A DNA stretch of 64,000 nt from JADCRZ01 sp041751095 (lineage in GTDB: Bacteria > Bacteroidota > Bacteroidia > Chitinophagales > Chitinophagaceae): assembly GCA_041751095.1 (NCBI GenBank), contig JBGSYC010000181.1:1-64000 (forward strand), given 5' to 3'. The position numbers and the translations under genes are program-made. The notes under the pieces are model-generated. The model saw only the letters and a program-made list of their open reading frames with translations. It was not told where the DNA came from and did no database searches. Of this stretch, positions 36,293 to 46,100 are shown piece after piece; within the stretch, counting starts at the first letter, position 1; each line of letters starts with the position of its first letter.

Positions 36293-37204
36293 CTACACCC
36301 TTGCCCATGCTTCGTTTAACGTTCGCTTTGCATTAGCGATTACGATGTCAGGGTCTTCGTCGCCGAAAGGTTTGATCTCAAAACTAACGATAGGGGGATT
36401 TTCAGTATTCAGAAATCCGATTTCCATCAGCACGCGCAGGTAATGTACCACTTCCTTAACGTCGTTTTCGCCTCCGGGAAAACCGAATCTCGGGTGCATG
36501 TCGCCGTAAGCAGGCATGTCCGCACTTTTCACCACACAGTTACCAATATGCGCATGAATGATATAATCTTTAACAGGGAGCAGTGATTCTTCGATCGTTT
36601 CATGGATCAAAGGAATATGGCTTAAGTCAACCATCAGTCCGAAATGATCATGAGCCTTCCTGATTTCTTGTGCATAACGCAGGGCAATATCCGCGGGGCC
36701 GACGAGGCTCTTTTTATCAACGTCGTAATCAAATACTTCCAAAGCAATCCTCATATTTCCTTTGCTTTTGGCGTAAGCGCAAATCTCGTTGGTAGATTCT
36801 ACAAGAAGCTGGAAGGCCTGTTCTTTTTTATCTTCCTCATATCTGCCGCCTAAAAAAGCAAAGCCGGAGGCGCCGATTTCATAGGCTTCATCTATCCCCT
36901 CTTTAAGATTTAAAAGAGCCCGCTGCCTGCCCTCTTCATTGAGGTCGTTTATATTCAGCCCCGTGGTCAACAGGCGGGGCTGGGCGCCGTAAGCTATGGT
37001 CATATGGGAAGTTGCGAGCATTTTCTTTACCATACTCCGATGTTCCGGACTTTTGATCGTTGTAAGTTCAATGGCAGAAAAGTAATCATCAAGAACAATC
37101 TTCTTTATTGTTTCCAATACGGGGCCCTCTCCTTTTATTGTTTCGGGATAAGCCATAAAGTGAACCAATCCTACCTTCATGTATTTGCACAGGGGATCAA
37201 TCAT
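36293..37204 (-). CDS. sugar phosphate isomerase/epimerase-like TIM barrel
   Basis: The 303-residue protein of the xylose-isomerase-like TIM-barrel superfamily (AP_endonuc_2) shows VDLSHIPLIHETIEESL, DYIIHAHIGNCV, HPRFGFPGGEN and IVSFEIKPFG, which supply the Glu/His/Asp metal ligands. Members include hydroxypyruvate isomerase, tagatose-3-epimerase and inosose enzymes. Beside a hydroxypyruvate-reductase-like gene, a hydroxypyruvate isomerase or keto-sugar epimerase role is attractive, but sequence alone does not settle it. A second in-frame ATG at 37180 (MKVGLVHFMAYP) could be the real start. It lies just downstream of lldP. Confidence 0.75.
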   Translation of the reverse strand: MIDPLCKYMKVGLVHFMAYPETIKGEGPVLETIKKIVLDDYFSAIELTTIKSPEHRSMVKKMLATSHMTIAYGAQPRLLTTGLNINDLNEEGRQRALLNLKEGIDEAYEIGASGFAFLGGRYEEDKKEQAFQLLVESTNEICAYAKSKGNMRIALEVFDYDVDKKSLVGPADIALRYAQEIRKAHDHFGLMVDLSHIPLIHETIEESLLPVKDYIIHAHIGNCVVKSADMPAYGDMHPRFGFPGGENDVKEVVHYLRVLMEIGFLNTENPPIVSFEIKPFGDEDPDIVIANAKRTLNEAWARV

Positions 37205-37214
37205 CTTCTCAAAT

Positions 37215-38999
37215 TTATTTAGTTGTGATTAAATCTTTAACATCGGCCGGATTCGATTTCCTCCTGGCCAGTACAATGACCGCTGTTGCCAGGGCAACCA
37301 ATACCCCTGCGAGGATAAGCAGGTAAGTATACCCTTCTGTCAGATCTGATATGATCACCGGGGCTTTACTATCCAGCATCTGATAAACAGGAATAAGCCC
37401 TTTGAATACATATGCCTGAGACAAAACGATAAAGCATATCAGGATCAGCATATAAAAACTGTGTTTAACGGTGAAGCGGAAAAGTTCCGATTCTTTTCCG
37501 ATCAGCCCACCTGCTGCTGCTGCTACGGCTATAGATTGGGGAGAGATCATTTTGCCAACGACGCCTCCCGACACGTTTGCGCCGACAGTCACTACCGGAT
37601 CAACTCCAATCGAAGAGGCCGTTGCCGCCTGCAATTTTCCGAACAATGCATTTGCGGATGTATCCGACCCTGTTATGAAAACACCTAGCCAGCCAAGCAC
37701 CGGAGCAAAAAAAGGAAATAAAAAACCTGTATTTGCCAGTGCCTCAGCCATAGTTATGGTTATGCCTGAAGCATTTACAATGTAAGCAAAGCCCAGTACC
37801 GTTGCTACCGTTATCACCGGGTACTTCAACTGCTTTAAAGTATCAATGAATGTTTTTACGCCATCTCTGAAACTCATTCCTACAAGAGGTATGGCAATAA
37901 GGGCGGATATAAATATAGCAGTGCCCGAAGCAGAGAAGTAGTTGAGCTTAAATATATGCGGCAACAGGTTCCCTTTTGAATCACGGATAACATTATGCAG
38001 CCCCGCGATTTCAAACTGAACAAGCCCGGCAGCATTAAGAACGGACTTTATGGGTTGCAGTCCCCACGCGATGATCATGATCGTTAGCAAAATAAAGGGA
38101 GACCAGGCCCTGAGTATCTGCCCGGTAGAATAGGCAGCATGGGTATCTATTGTGGGAGGAGGTTCATTGCTAAAACGCCAGGTAGTTTTTGGTTTCCAGA
38201 ATTTTAAAAAGACGATCAGGCATATGATCGATCCAAGCCCGGCAAACACATCGGGCAGCGCAGGCCCCAGGTAATTGGATGAGAACCATTGCAGGAACGC
38301 GAATGATACACCTGATACCAAAATAGCCGGTAGTATCTCAACGGATCTTTTGAGACCCGACATTAACGTGATGAGGTAAAATGGGAGGATCAGTGACAAC
38401 ACCGGGAGGGTTCTGCCGACCATTTGGGAAATGGCCATCTCCGGAATGCTGGTCACCTGCGATGCTACTGTGATAGGGATGCCGATGGCTCCAAAAGCCA
38501 CCGGCGCCGTGTTGGCGATAAGACAGATGCCTGCGGCATACAGCGGGTTAAAGCCCAATCCCACCAGCATAGCCGCAGTGATAGCAACAGGCGCTCCGAA
38601 CCCTGCTGTGCCCTCAAGGAATGAACCGAAGGAGAAAGCGATAAGTAACGCCTGGATCCTCCGGTCTGAAGTTATTGAGGCCATAAAGTGTTTGATAACC
38701 TCGAACTGCCCGCTTCTAACCGTGATGTTAAATAAAAATACCGCCGAGATGATGATCCAGCAAATGGGGAACAGACCGTATAAAGCGCCATGTGCCGTTG
38801 ATAACAGCGCAAGCTTTACGGGCATTTGGTACACGATCACTGCGATCAGTATGGCAATGGCAGTAGTGATCAGACTTGCCTGGTAACCTTTCATCTTCTT
38901 TATGATCAGGGCCCAGAATATAAAAATTATAGGCAGTACAGCGACAAGGGCAGATAAAAAGATATTTTTAAAAGGGTCAATTACTTGCGTCCAGGTCAT
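37215..38999 (-). CDS. lldP: L-lactate permease family transporter
   Basis: The 594 residues form a many-helix inner-membrane protein of the LctP family, which imports lactate (and, in Escherichia coli, glycolate) with protons. Blocks are SFGSFLEGTAGFGAPVAITA, GFNPLYAAGICLIANTAPVA, GIPITVASQVTSIPE and TGSDTSANALFGKLQ with GGVVGKMISPQSIAVAAAAG, the family signature. The ATG at 38999 is chosen; the upstream in-frame residues come from a repeat-rich spacer. The gene lies in the same run as lutABC and malate synthase, so it probably feeds them. Confidence 0.95.
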   Translation of the reverse strand: MTWTQVIDPFKNIFLSALVAVLPIIFIFWALIIKKMKGYQASLITTAIAILIAVIVYQMPVKLALLSTAHGALYGLFPICWIIISAVFLFNITVRSGQFEVIKHFMASITSDRRIQALLIAFSFGSFLEGTAGFGAPVAITAAMLVGLGFNPLYAAGICLIANTAPVAFGAIGIPITVASQVTSIPEMAISQMVGRTLPVLSLILPFYLITLMSGLKRSVEILPAILVSGVSFAFLQWFSSNYLGPALPDVFAGLGSIICLIVFLKFWKPKTTWRFSNEPPPTIDTHAAYSTGQILRAWSPFILLTIMIIAWGLQPIKSVLNAAGLVQFEIAGLHNVIRDSKGNLLPHIFKLNYFSASGTAIFISALIAIPLVGMSFRDGVKTFIDTLKQLKYPVITVATVLGFAYIVNASGITITMAEALANTGFLFPFFAPVLGWLGVFITGSDTSANALFGKLQAATASSIGVDPVVTVGANVSGGVVGKMISPQSIAVAAAAGGLIGKESELFRFTVKHSFYMLILICFIVLSQAYVFKGLIPVYQMLDSKAPVIISDLTEGYTYLLILAGVLVALATAVIVLARRKSNPADVKDLITTK

Positions 39000-39390
39000 G
39001 GTTGGTTGTTTTTGCTGTTGCTGAAGAGTGCTGCAAAGTACGAAATACGAAGTACGAAACACAAATAAGAAGTCAGGAGTACGAAGTTCAAATGACTACC
39101 AAGTATGAAATAAAAAGTGGGATCATGGGCTGATAGCAGCATTACTTCCGGGTTATTTCATACTCTCCTTCCGTTCCATCAAACCCTGCTGCGCGGTATG
39201 CACATAGTGGAAAGTGAAACTTTAATCACCCTCTCTGAAGAGGTGGTGCCATTCGCACAAGTGAAAGCGACAAATAGAATCGTAGCTGATCTATTGTATT
39301 CACTCGTACATCTAACTTGTAACTTCTAACTTCTAAACACCTGCTATTTCTTCAACTTCATACCGCGTACTTTTAGCTTTGCACATCGTT
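39000..39390. repeat. 390-bp spacer with short degenerate repeats
   Basis: The spacer upstream of lldP holds three near-copies of AAGTACGAA/AAATACGAA at 39035-39058 and another at about 39079-39086, plus a CTTCTAACTT repeat near 39317. A similar CGAAATACGAAGT occurs at about 48602. I see no gene. The lldP promoter is probably here, but no clear TTTG / TAnnTTTG pair was found. Confidence 0.5.
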
Positions 39391-41580
39391 TCACGCCAGA
39401 TCCAGGGCAATGATCTCATGATCTGATATTTGAGGAACTGAAAGTGTTAGGCTACCATCTTTGAGCGTATACTTAGGCTTTTGCTCACTGAACAGCAAAC
39501 GTACGCCGGTAACTTTTGCCTGCTGAGGAATTTTTATGCTCACATCTGCGCTTACCGGTATCAGTTCCCTGAAAGGGCCTTTCATCATCATGGGGTTAGT
39601 TAAGTTTACGAGATGCACGGTCATAGATTGTTTCTGACGCCAGACGGCTACATCAACCACCCCCGGGGCCTTTACCGAAACAATAGGCTCTTCCTGCAAA
39701 GCCCACCTGATCGTATTGCGAAGTAACCTTGAATGATCAGCGCTTAGGATTTGCCAGAAAGTCCGGTCCATATCTCCGGGAATATATGCGACCCTTCCCT
39801 TGCCGGTCTCACGCAGGTAAAGTTCGCGTATATCGGTGTCGGCTACACGCGGATAAACATCTTCCATCGGCAAATCAGGATATGTAGGCACAAGGGTTAC
39901 AGGACTGGGAAAGTCTTTATCCTTTGGAGTCACTTTCACTCTGTGAATGGTATTGATTATCCGCGGCGCATCCTCAAAGCCTTCTAAAACGTGGTGAAAT
40001 TTGTTGGTCTTTGAGTCTTTTTTAAACCGCAGATAACTGTTTTGCATAGGGCCTTCCACCGCGTTGTTATAAGAAACCCCGAACAAATCTGATAAGCCGA
40101 AATCCGGCCTTGCTTTACCCTCCTCGTTATACAGAGATGTCTCAAAAGTTGCCACCAGGCTGCCACCGGCTTCCACAAATTTTCTTAACTGGTCGCATTG
40201 CGCGTCGGAAAGTGCAGCAATATTTGGCAGCACCAGGAGTTTGAAAGGTTTTAAATGTTCCGCATCGAGCAGCTTATCGTTCACCATTTCAAAGGGCATA
40301 CGGTCTTCCACAAGTGCATGATACATGCCAAGCGCATGTTCAGCGCTTCTTTCCTGCCATGGTTTTCCGCCGTATTTCTGGTTGGTTTGCTCGGAGTATA
40401 CCATTCCTACACGCGCCATGGGAGCAGTATTGCGCAGGTAAAGCTCGTTCTTATGATATCGCTGGTACATCCCCGCCACTGCATTCATCCATCGCTTGTC
40501 GAATATATTCCCTCCGAATTTTACAAAACATGGTTTCATTCCGTTGGCCGTGCCTTCTGCTACCCATATCCTTATTTCAGCATCGTTCTGAACAGAATCC
40601 TTCCAACGGAATTCTTCCTCAACACCTACGCTGAAGATTCCTACAAGAGGTTTCATTCCAAGACCCGCCCTGAGCTCTTTAGCTCCCTTTGCATTGGACC
40701 AGGGCGGAATAACTCCTCTCCTCGCCTGCTGGTCGGCGAAGAAAAAGTCTGAATGCTTACCTGTTAATAATTTATCCGGAAAACCGTTCGGTATATATCT
40801 GGCTGTTGATTTTTCTTTGCGTATTTCAGCATCCCACAAAAACCATAGTTCTTTTAACCTGTCGGTTTGCCACTGTGTCCATTTTTGATAAACAGGATTG
40901 AGACGCTCTGTTACAGGCGGCAGTTCCAACCCTGAATAGGCCTTAAAATTTTTCTTACAGTGTTCACAGTAACAAACACCGTGACCGTGCCAGCGGTTAG
41001 AAAAGATGGCATCAGGCTGGTAACGTTGCATGATCTCCCTGTTTACCTTTGTCATGAAGTCAAAGTTGTAGGGGCCTAACGCACAGGTAACCCATAACTC
41101 CGGGTTTGCCCAATGGCGGCGCTTCTTTCCATCGGCGGTAACGGCGATGTAGTCGGGGTGCGCGTCGTACATATTTTGCCTGGTTGCATGCGGGTCGGTG
41201 CGAAGGATCACAGACATGTTCATCTTCCGGCATTCCTTTACCAGATAACCTAACGGATCTGTGTTACCCATCCATGGGCTTCTGTGATGCAACGGGATAT
41301 CGGTCGGGTAAAAAGCGACAATGCCGCCTGCACTTAGCAGCACGCCATCAGCGTGTATCCGTTTAAAGTAATCGAGCCAAAAGTCAGGATCATAATTGCC
41401 CGGATCATTCTCAACAAATGCCAGTTGCGCCCAACGCATCGCCTTGTCGAACCAGGCCTCCTCAACCGCGGCATTCGTGCTTCCAAGTACTGAAGGTCCT
41501 GTTCCAAGTACTGAAGGTCCTGAAAAGGCAAGAGCCCCGCCGATTACGGCCGAGTTACTGATAAAATTTCTTCTGTCCAT
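39391..41580 (-). CDS. GHL6-type glycoside-hydrolase-like protein, Tat-type signal
   Basis: The 729 residues start MDRRNFISNSAVIGGALAF, a twin-arginine-like signal. The barrel shows GVLLSAGGIVAFYPTDIPLH, VILRTDPHATRQN, DAIFSNRWHGHGVCYCEHC and AEIRIWVAEGTANGMKP. It is followed by a flavodoxin-like GATase1 domain (about 430-620; FKLLVLPNIAALSDAQCDQL, RVAYIPGDMDRTFW) and a beta C-terminus. This layout matches 'hypothetical glycosyl hydrolase 6' proteins with a beta-galactosidase-trimerisation-like domain, often near fucosidases. The activity is not established. It is the intact homologue of the frameshifted gene at 31960-34120. The gene follows SusD. Confidence 0.8.
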   Translation of the reverse strand: MDRRNFISNSAVIGGALAFSGPSVLGTGPSVLGSTNAAVEEAWFDKAMRWAQLAFVENDPGNYDPDFWLDYFKRIHADGVLLSAGGIVAFYPTDIPLHHRSPWMGNTDPLGYLVKECRKMNMSVILRTDPHATRQNMYDAHPDYIAVTADGKKRRHWANPELWVTCALGPYNFDFMTKVNREIMQRYQPDAIFSNRWHGHGVCYCEHCKKNFKAYSGLELPPVTERLNPVYQKWTQWQTDRLKELWFLWDAEIRKEKSTARYIPNGFPDKLLTGKHSDFFFADQQARRGVIPPWSNAKGAKELRAGLGMKPLVGIFSVGVEEEFRWKDSVQNDAEIRIWVAEGTANGMKPCFVKFGGNIFDKRWMNAVAGMYQRYHKNELYLRNTAPMARVGMVYSEQTNQKYGGKPWQERSAEHALGMYHALVEDRMPFEMVNDKLLDAEHLKPFKLLVLPNIAALSDAQCDQLRKFVEAGGSLVATFETSLYNEEGKARPDFGLSDLFGVSYNNAVEGPMQNSYLRFKKDSKTNKFHHVLEGFEDAPRIINTIHRVKVTPKDKDFPSPVTLVPTYPDLPMEDVYPRVADTDIRELYLRETGKGRVAYIPGDMDRTFWQILSADHSRLLRNTIRWALQEEPIVSVKAPGVVDVAVWRQKQSMTVHLVNLTNPMMMKGPFRELIPVSADVSIKIPQQAKVTGVRLLFSEQKPKYTLKDGSLTLSVPQISDHEIIALDLA
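41481..41522. repeat. exact 21-bp tandem repeat in the GHL6 signal region
   Basis: TTCCAAGTACTGAAGGTCCTG occurs twice without mismatch (41481-41501 and 41502-41522). On the coding strand it gives GPSVLGTGPSVLGS just after the Tat-type hydrophobic stretch. The unit is a multiple of three, so copy changes would alter linker length without breaking the frame. Confidence 0.85.
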
Positions 41581-41703
41581 GTTTAGATTCTTTTGGTGAT
41601 GATCGCTATCTCATGGATTTAGCCCACAAGCATTACCGTTTTTTTAAAGGGAATTTATACAACATCGGGATACCAATACCTGAAAGCCCGGGCCGTACCT
41701 TGC

Positions 41704-43161
41704 TTAATTATAACCCGTATTTTGCGGAAACAATGTTGGATTATTCATAACTTTTATCTGGCTTAACGGAACGGGGAATACTGTCATATAATCCTTCATG
41801 CCAGAAGGCGCCAATGTGCTTAAAGCCTTGCCCGTCCTTACCAGGTCAAACCACCGGTGACCCTCAAAGGAAAGCTCGAATCTTCTTTCCAGGGCAACAT
41901 TGTCACGGGCCTGAGCCTGAGATAATCCGGAATAAGGCGTGTGACCTGCCCTCGTACGAACCCGGTTTAAAGGAACGAGAGCTGCGGCGGTTTTACCGTT
42001 TTCGTTTAAGGTCTCAGCAAGCATCAGCAGCACATCAGCATAGCGGATTACTTTCCAGTTTGCCCTGCTGTCACCAGCCATACCCACCGGTGTAACATAT
42101 TTCATCGTGTACGACTGACTGGTAGTTGACTGAAAGGTTGTAACCGCCCCCGTGGTAGGGTTACGCCATGAGCCACAACATTGTACGCTCACGTCCTTTC
42201 TTTTATCACCGGCTTGCCATAGATCAACAAAAGACTTGGTAGGAGAAATAGATTCGTTGAACCCTCCTCTGATGCCGTAATAATTAAGAAGAGCTGTTAC
42301 GTTCGGCATAAAATCTCTTGTAAAGATACTGCCTAAACCTCCCAGGCCTTCTTCATACTCGATGTCAAAAATATATTCGCTATGATGTTCATTTTTCGAG
42401 TAATCGAACAGGTCATTATAATTAGGCAGGAGTTGGTAAGTATATGGCGGTGCAGTCAGTTCCTGCAACACCACTTCCGCTTTTGGAAAATCCTTAATCG
42501 TTAAATAGACCTTACCCAATAAAGCCTTCGCTGCCCCACGGGTAGCTCTTCCTACCTCTGTGCCTGTATACACCAAAGGTAATTTTGTTGCGGCATCAAG
42601 AAGGTCCTTTATGATCACTTCGGCATAGATCGTTGCAACGGCCGTCCGCGGGGTGGATTTCGTTTCTTCAATAGTTGGCACATTTGTGATCATTTGAACG
42701 TCACCGAAAATCCTTACCAGGTCAAAATAGGCCAGGGCCCTGAGAAATTTTGCTTCACCCGTATAACGGTCTTTGTTTTTCACTGCCGCCACATCCGTGC
42801 TGCCGATTCTTGTTAGTACATTATTTGCCCGGTTGATAGCAATATAATAGTTAGCCCATGTATTGTGCAACAAAGGATCACTGCTGTTTATGGAGAAAAC
42901 GTCAACGGCTGTTGAACTGGGTTGATTGGATACCTGTATAAATGCATCATCCCCCCGTAAATCTCCATATTGCCACATATTGGCGTATTGATTTCTGACG
43001 GCCTGGTAGGTGCCGATGACAGCATCAAGGTAATCTTTATCCGTTTTATACAACACATCGGTGGTAACAGATGATATAGGATTTTTTTCAATAAAACTCT
43101 TGCCGCATGATGACACCATAATTATGAATGCCACGGTTAATATGCTACATATATTTTTCAT
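41704..43161 (-). CDS. SusD/RagB-family outer-membrane lipoprotein
   Basis: This 485-residue surface glycan-binding lipoprotein caps the SusC transporter. The signal is MKNICSILTVAFIIMVSSCG, with the lipidated Cys at about 19. The SusD-like N-terminal domain (DYLDAVIGTYQAVRNQYANM) precedes TPR-type helices (AKFLRALAYFDLVRIFGDV) and the C-terminal RagB block (NWKVIRYADVLLMLAETLNE, ERRFELSFEGHRWFDLVRTG). It starts 24 bases after susC ends, a standard susCD pair. The ligand cannot be predicted from sequence. Confidence 0.95.
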   Translation of the reverse strand: MKNICSILTVAFIIMVSSCGKSFIEKNPISSVTTDVLYKTDKDYLDAVIGTYQAVRNQYANMWQYGDLRGDDAFIQVSNQPSSTAVDVFSINSSDPLLHNTWANYYIAINRANNVLTRIGSTDVAAVKNKDRYTGEAKFLRALAYFDLVRIFGDVQMITNVPTIEETKSTPRTAVATIYAEVIIKDLLDAATKLPLVYTGTEVGRATRGAAKALLGKVYLTIKDFPKAEVVLQELTAPPYTYQLLPNYNDLFDYSKNEHHSEYIFDIEYEEGLGGLGSIFTRDFMPNVTALLNYYGIRGGFNESISPTKSFVDLWQAGDKRKDVSVQCCGSWRNPTTGAVTTFQSTTSQSYTMKYVTPVGMAGDSRANWKVIRYADVLLMLAETLNENGKTAAALVPLNRVRTRAGHTPYSGLSQAQARDNVALERRFELSFEGHRWFDLVRTGKALSTLAPSGMKDYMTVFPVPLSQIKVMNNPTLFPQNTGYN

Positions 43162-43185
43162 CGCATTTGCTGTTTTGTATTTCAA

Positions 43186-46100
43186 TCAGAATGAAATGTT
43201 TAATCCTAAAACCAGGCTTTTTGGCAATGGATAGTTATTGACATCTAATCCGGGAGTGAGAGAATTCCCGCTGTTGCTGACATCGGGGTTAAAAGAACGA
43301 TTTTTCGTAAAAATAAACGGATTGGTTGCATTGGCATATACCCTTAGCGAGCTCAGAGTGAGCAACCGGGAGACCTTCTGCGGCAACAGGTAGCTAAGCG
43401 TTATGTTGTTGACACGCAGGTATGATCCTTCGTCGAGATATCGTGTACTTGGCAAACGCAGGCCTCCCCTTGGCAAATCGTTCGGACGAGGTGTCTGGCC
43501 ATCTCCGGGCTCAGCCTCCGATTTCCAGAAATTTCTCTCTGTAGCCAATGTTCTGCTGCGCGACCTGATCAGCCTGTAGATCATAAAAGCATTGCTGTAT
43601 ATCTTATTTCCATAGGAGCCCGCAAGGTTAAAACTTAAACTAAGGTTCTGGTAAGATAACCTGTTGGTAAGTCCAAAATAAAAATCCGGATAGGGAGAAC
43701 CGATGATGGTCAGGTCTGAGTTATCGATTTTACCGTCGGGCTTCCCTCCCAGCCCGCTCACATCCTTAAACCTGATATCACCCACTCTTGTTTCGTCTGC
43801 AAGGCCCTTGTTATAAATGGGGCCTGCGGCCAGTTCTGCCGCATTGCTAAAGATACCGTCAACGATAAAACCGTAAAACATACCGATAGGCTGCCCGATA
43901 CGTGTAATGTTATTCCCGGAGATGATATCGTCGCCGGAAGGGCCCAGCTTAACCACTTCATTTTTATAGGCAGAAAAATTAAAGTCGGTTGACCATTGCA
44001 GCCGGCCGTCTGAATTTATCGAGCTTACGACAAATTCCCACCCGGTATTTTTTACTTCACCGATATTCTGAAGGGCGGTACTGAAACCAGAGGCAGTCGG
44101 AATGTTTACGTTCAGCAACAGGTCTTTGTTTCTTGATATGAAATGGTCAACGGTGATATTCAACCTGCCTTTGAATATCCCGATATCCAGACCGCCGTTG
44201 AATTGCTCCTGGGTTTCCCAGGTCAGGTTTGGATTAGGGATGACGCCAGGGGCAAAACCTCCGACAGCAACGCCGCCGGTTGTGTATTTAATATAATTGA
44301 TGGTTGATAAAGAAGCATAATTGCCGATATTGTTATTTCCCGTTTTACCGTAACTGGCTCTTAATTTCAGTTGGTCGATGAACGGCAGTCTCTGCATGAA
44401 CTTTTCGTCAGAAATGCGCCATGCCAGGGCGGCGGAAGGGAATACACCGTATTTATTATTTGCACCGAAACGTGAGGAACCGTCTCTCCGGAATGAAGCG
44501 GTCACAAAATACTTACCTTCAAAATTATAGTTTACTCTTGCCAGCTCAGAAACAATAGACCATTCTGCTCTTGTAGCAGTACCGGTTGTAATAATTCCAC
44601 TGACAGCGCTCAATGTCGGCACAAGATTATTTGGGAAAGCGTTGCTGCTTAACGAATTCTGTTCGTTGATATCTTCCTGAACGGTATAGCCGGCAAGTAC
44701 GGCTACATTATGCCTTCCAAAGGTTTTGGTGTAATTCGCGGTATATTCTGCCAGCCAGTTATACCCTGCGGAGGCAAAATCACTGCCGGTAGCCGCTGTA
44801 TTGAAAAAAACGGGGAGCTGTGGCGTGAATGTTGAGCCTTTCGTGTTGTCGGTGGTAGCCCCAAAGAGGAAATTGAGCTTAAGTCCTTCCATCAGCTTAT
44901 ATTCCGCGTTCACATTTCCAAGTAACCGTGTTCTGCTGAATACATCTGTTTTTTCCAATGCAAGTGCAAGAGGATTGTTTAGATCCGTTGAGGCATCTAT
45001 AGTCTGGTAAACGAAATAACTTCCATCGGGGTTATGCAGCGGGTAATAAGGCTGCGCCGATGTGGCAGAGCCAATGATGCTGGTACTCGCTCCGGCGCCA
45101 CCGCCGGCTGCTATAACGTTATTACTGGTGATATAGGATGGATTCAGGTTAAGTCGTATGGCCAATCGCTTTGACAGTTGCGCGTCGATATTTGCCCTTA
45201 CCGAATACCTTTTGAAATTGTTATTTAAAATGATTCCGTCCTGGTCAAGATACTCTCCGCTGACAGCGAACTTCACGTTTTCATTGCCTCCTGCAAATGA
45301 GAGGTTAACACTTTTCTGGGGAGCTACCCTTAGCACGGAATCGAGTGCATCGACATTAGTCGTGTTCTTTCCGGACAGCACATCCAACGCGGTCTGGGGT
45401 ACCCTGATCGCCCATGTAGCGGGGTTGCCGGTTACGTTGTTACCCACATCGATGTTCCTGTTCCTGATTGCATGGTAATAGTAATTGGCCTGTTCCATTA
45501 CATTCAAAAACTCAGGAACCTGCGAGACTTCCTGCCAGCCGTAGTAGGTATCCAGATTTATTTTGGTCTTGCCCGTCGCACCGCGTTTTGTATTGATGAT
45601 AACAACTCCATTCGACCCACGCGATCCGTAAATGGCAGTTGCTGAAGCATCTTTGAGAATGTCCAGGCTTTCAATGTCGTTGGGATTTATGGTTTGGATA
45701 TTGTCCGTAGGAAATCCGTCAACAACATACAATGGATCTACCCCCGCCGAGATACTGCCAATGCCGCGGATCCTGACCTGCGGTGCAGCACCCGGTTCTC
45801 CGGACGACAGCTTAACCTGTACGCCTGCCACCCGTCCTGACAAAGCCTGTTCCACCCGCGTCAGGGGCAGGTCTTTTATTTCCTTGCCGCCAAGCGAGGC
45901 AACGGAACCAGTGAGATCTTTTCTTCGCTGAGTGCCGTAACCAACTACCACAACCTGGTCTAATGAGGCGTTTGTAGGAATCATTTTAACCTCCAGTGGC
46001 AGGGTCAGGTTTTCTCTGATATTATATCCCGCCAGCGTCTGGTTCTCAAAACCCACGTTTGAAAATGTGAAACTGTAAGGACCTCCTGCCGGTATAGTGG

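Noticed and set aside
39035..39090. Repeats of AAGTACGAA as a small CRISPR array
   Set aside because: The units are 9 bases, degenerate and unevenly spaced, with no spacers of constant length and no cas genes.
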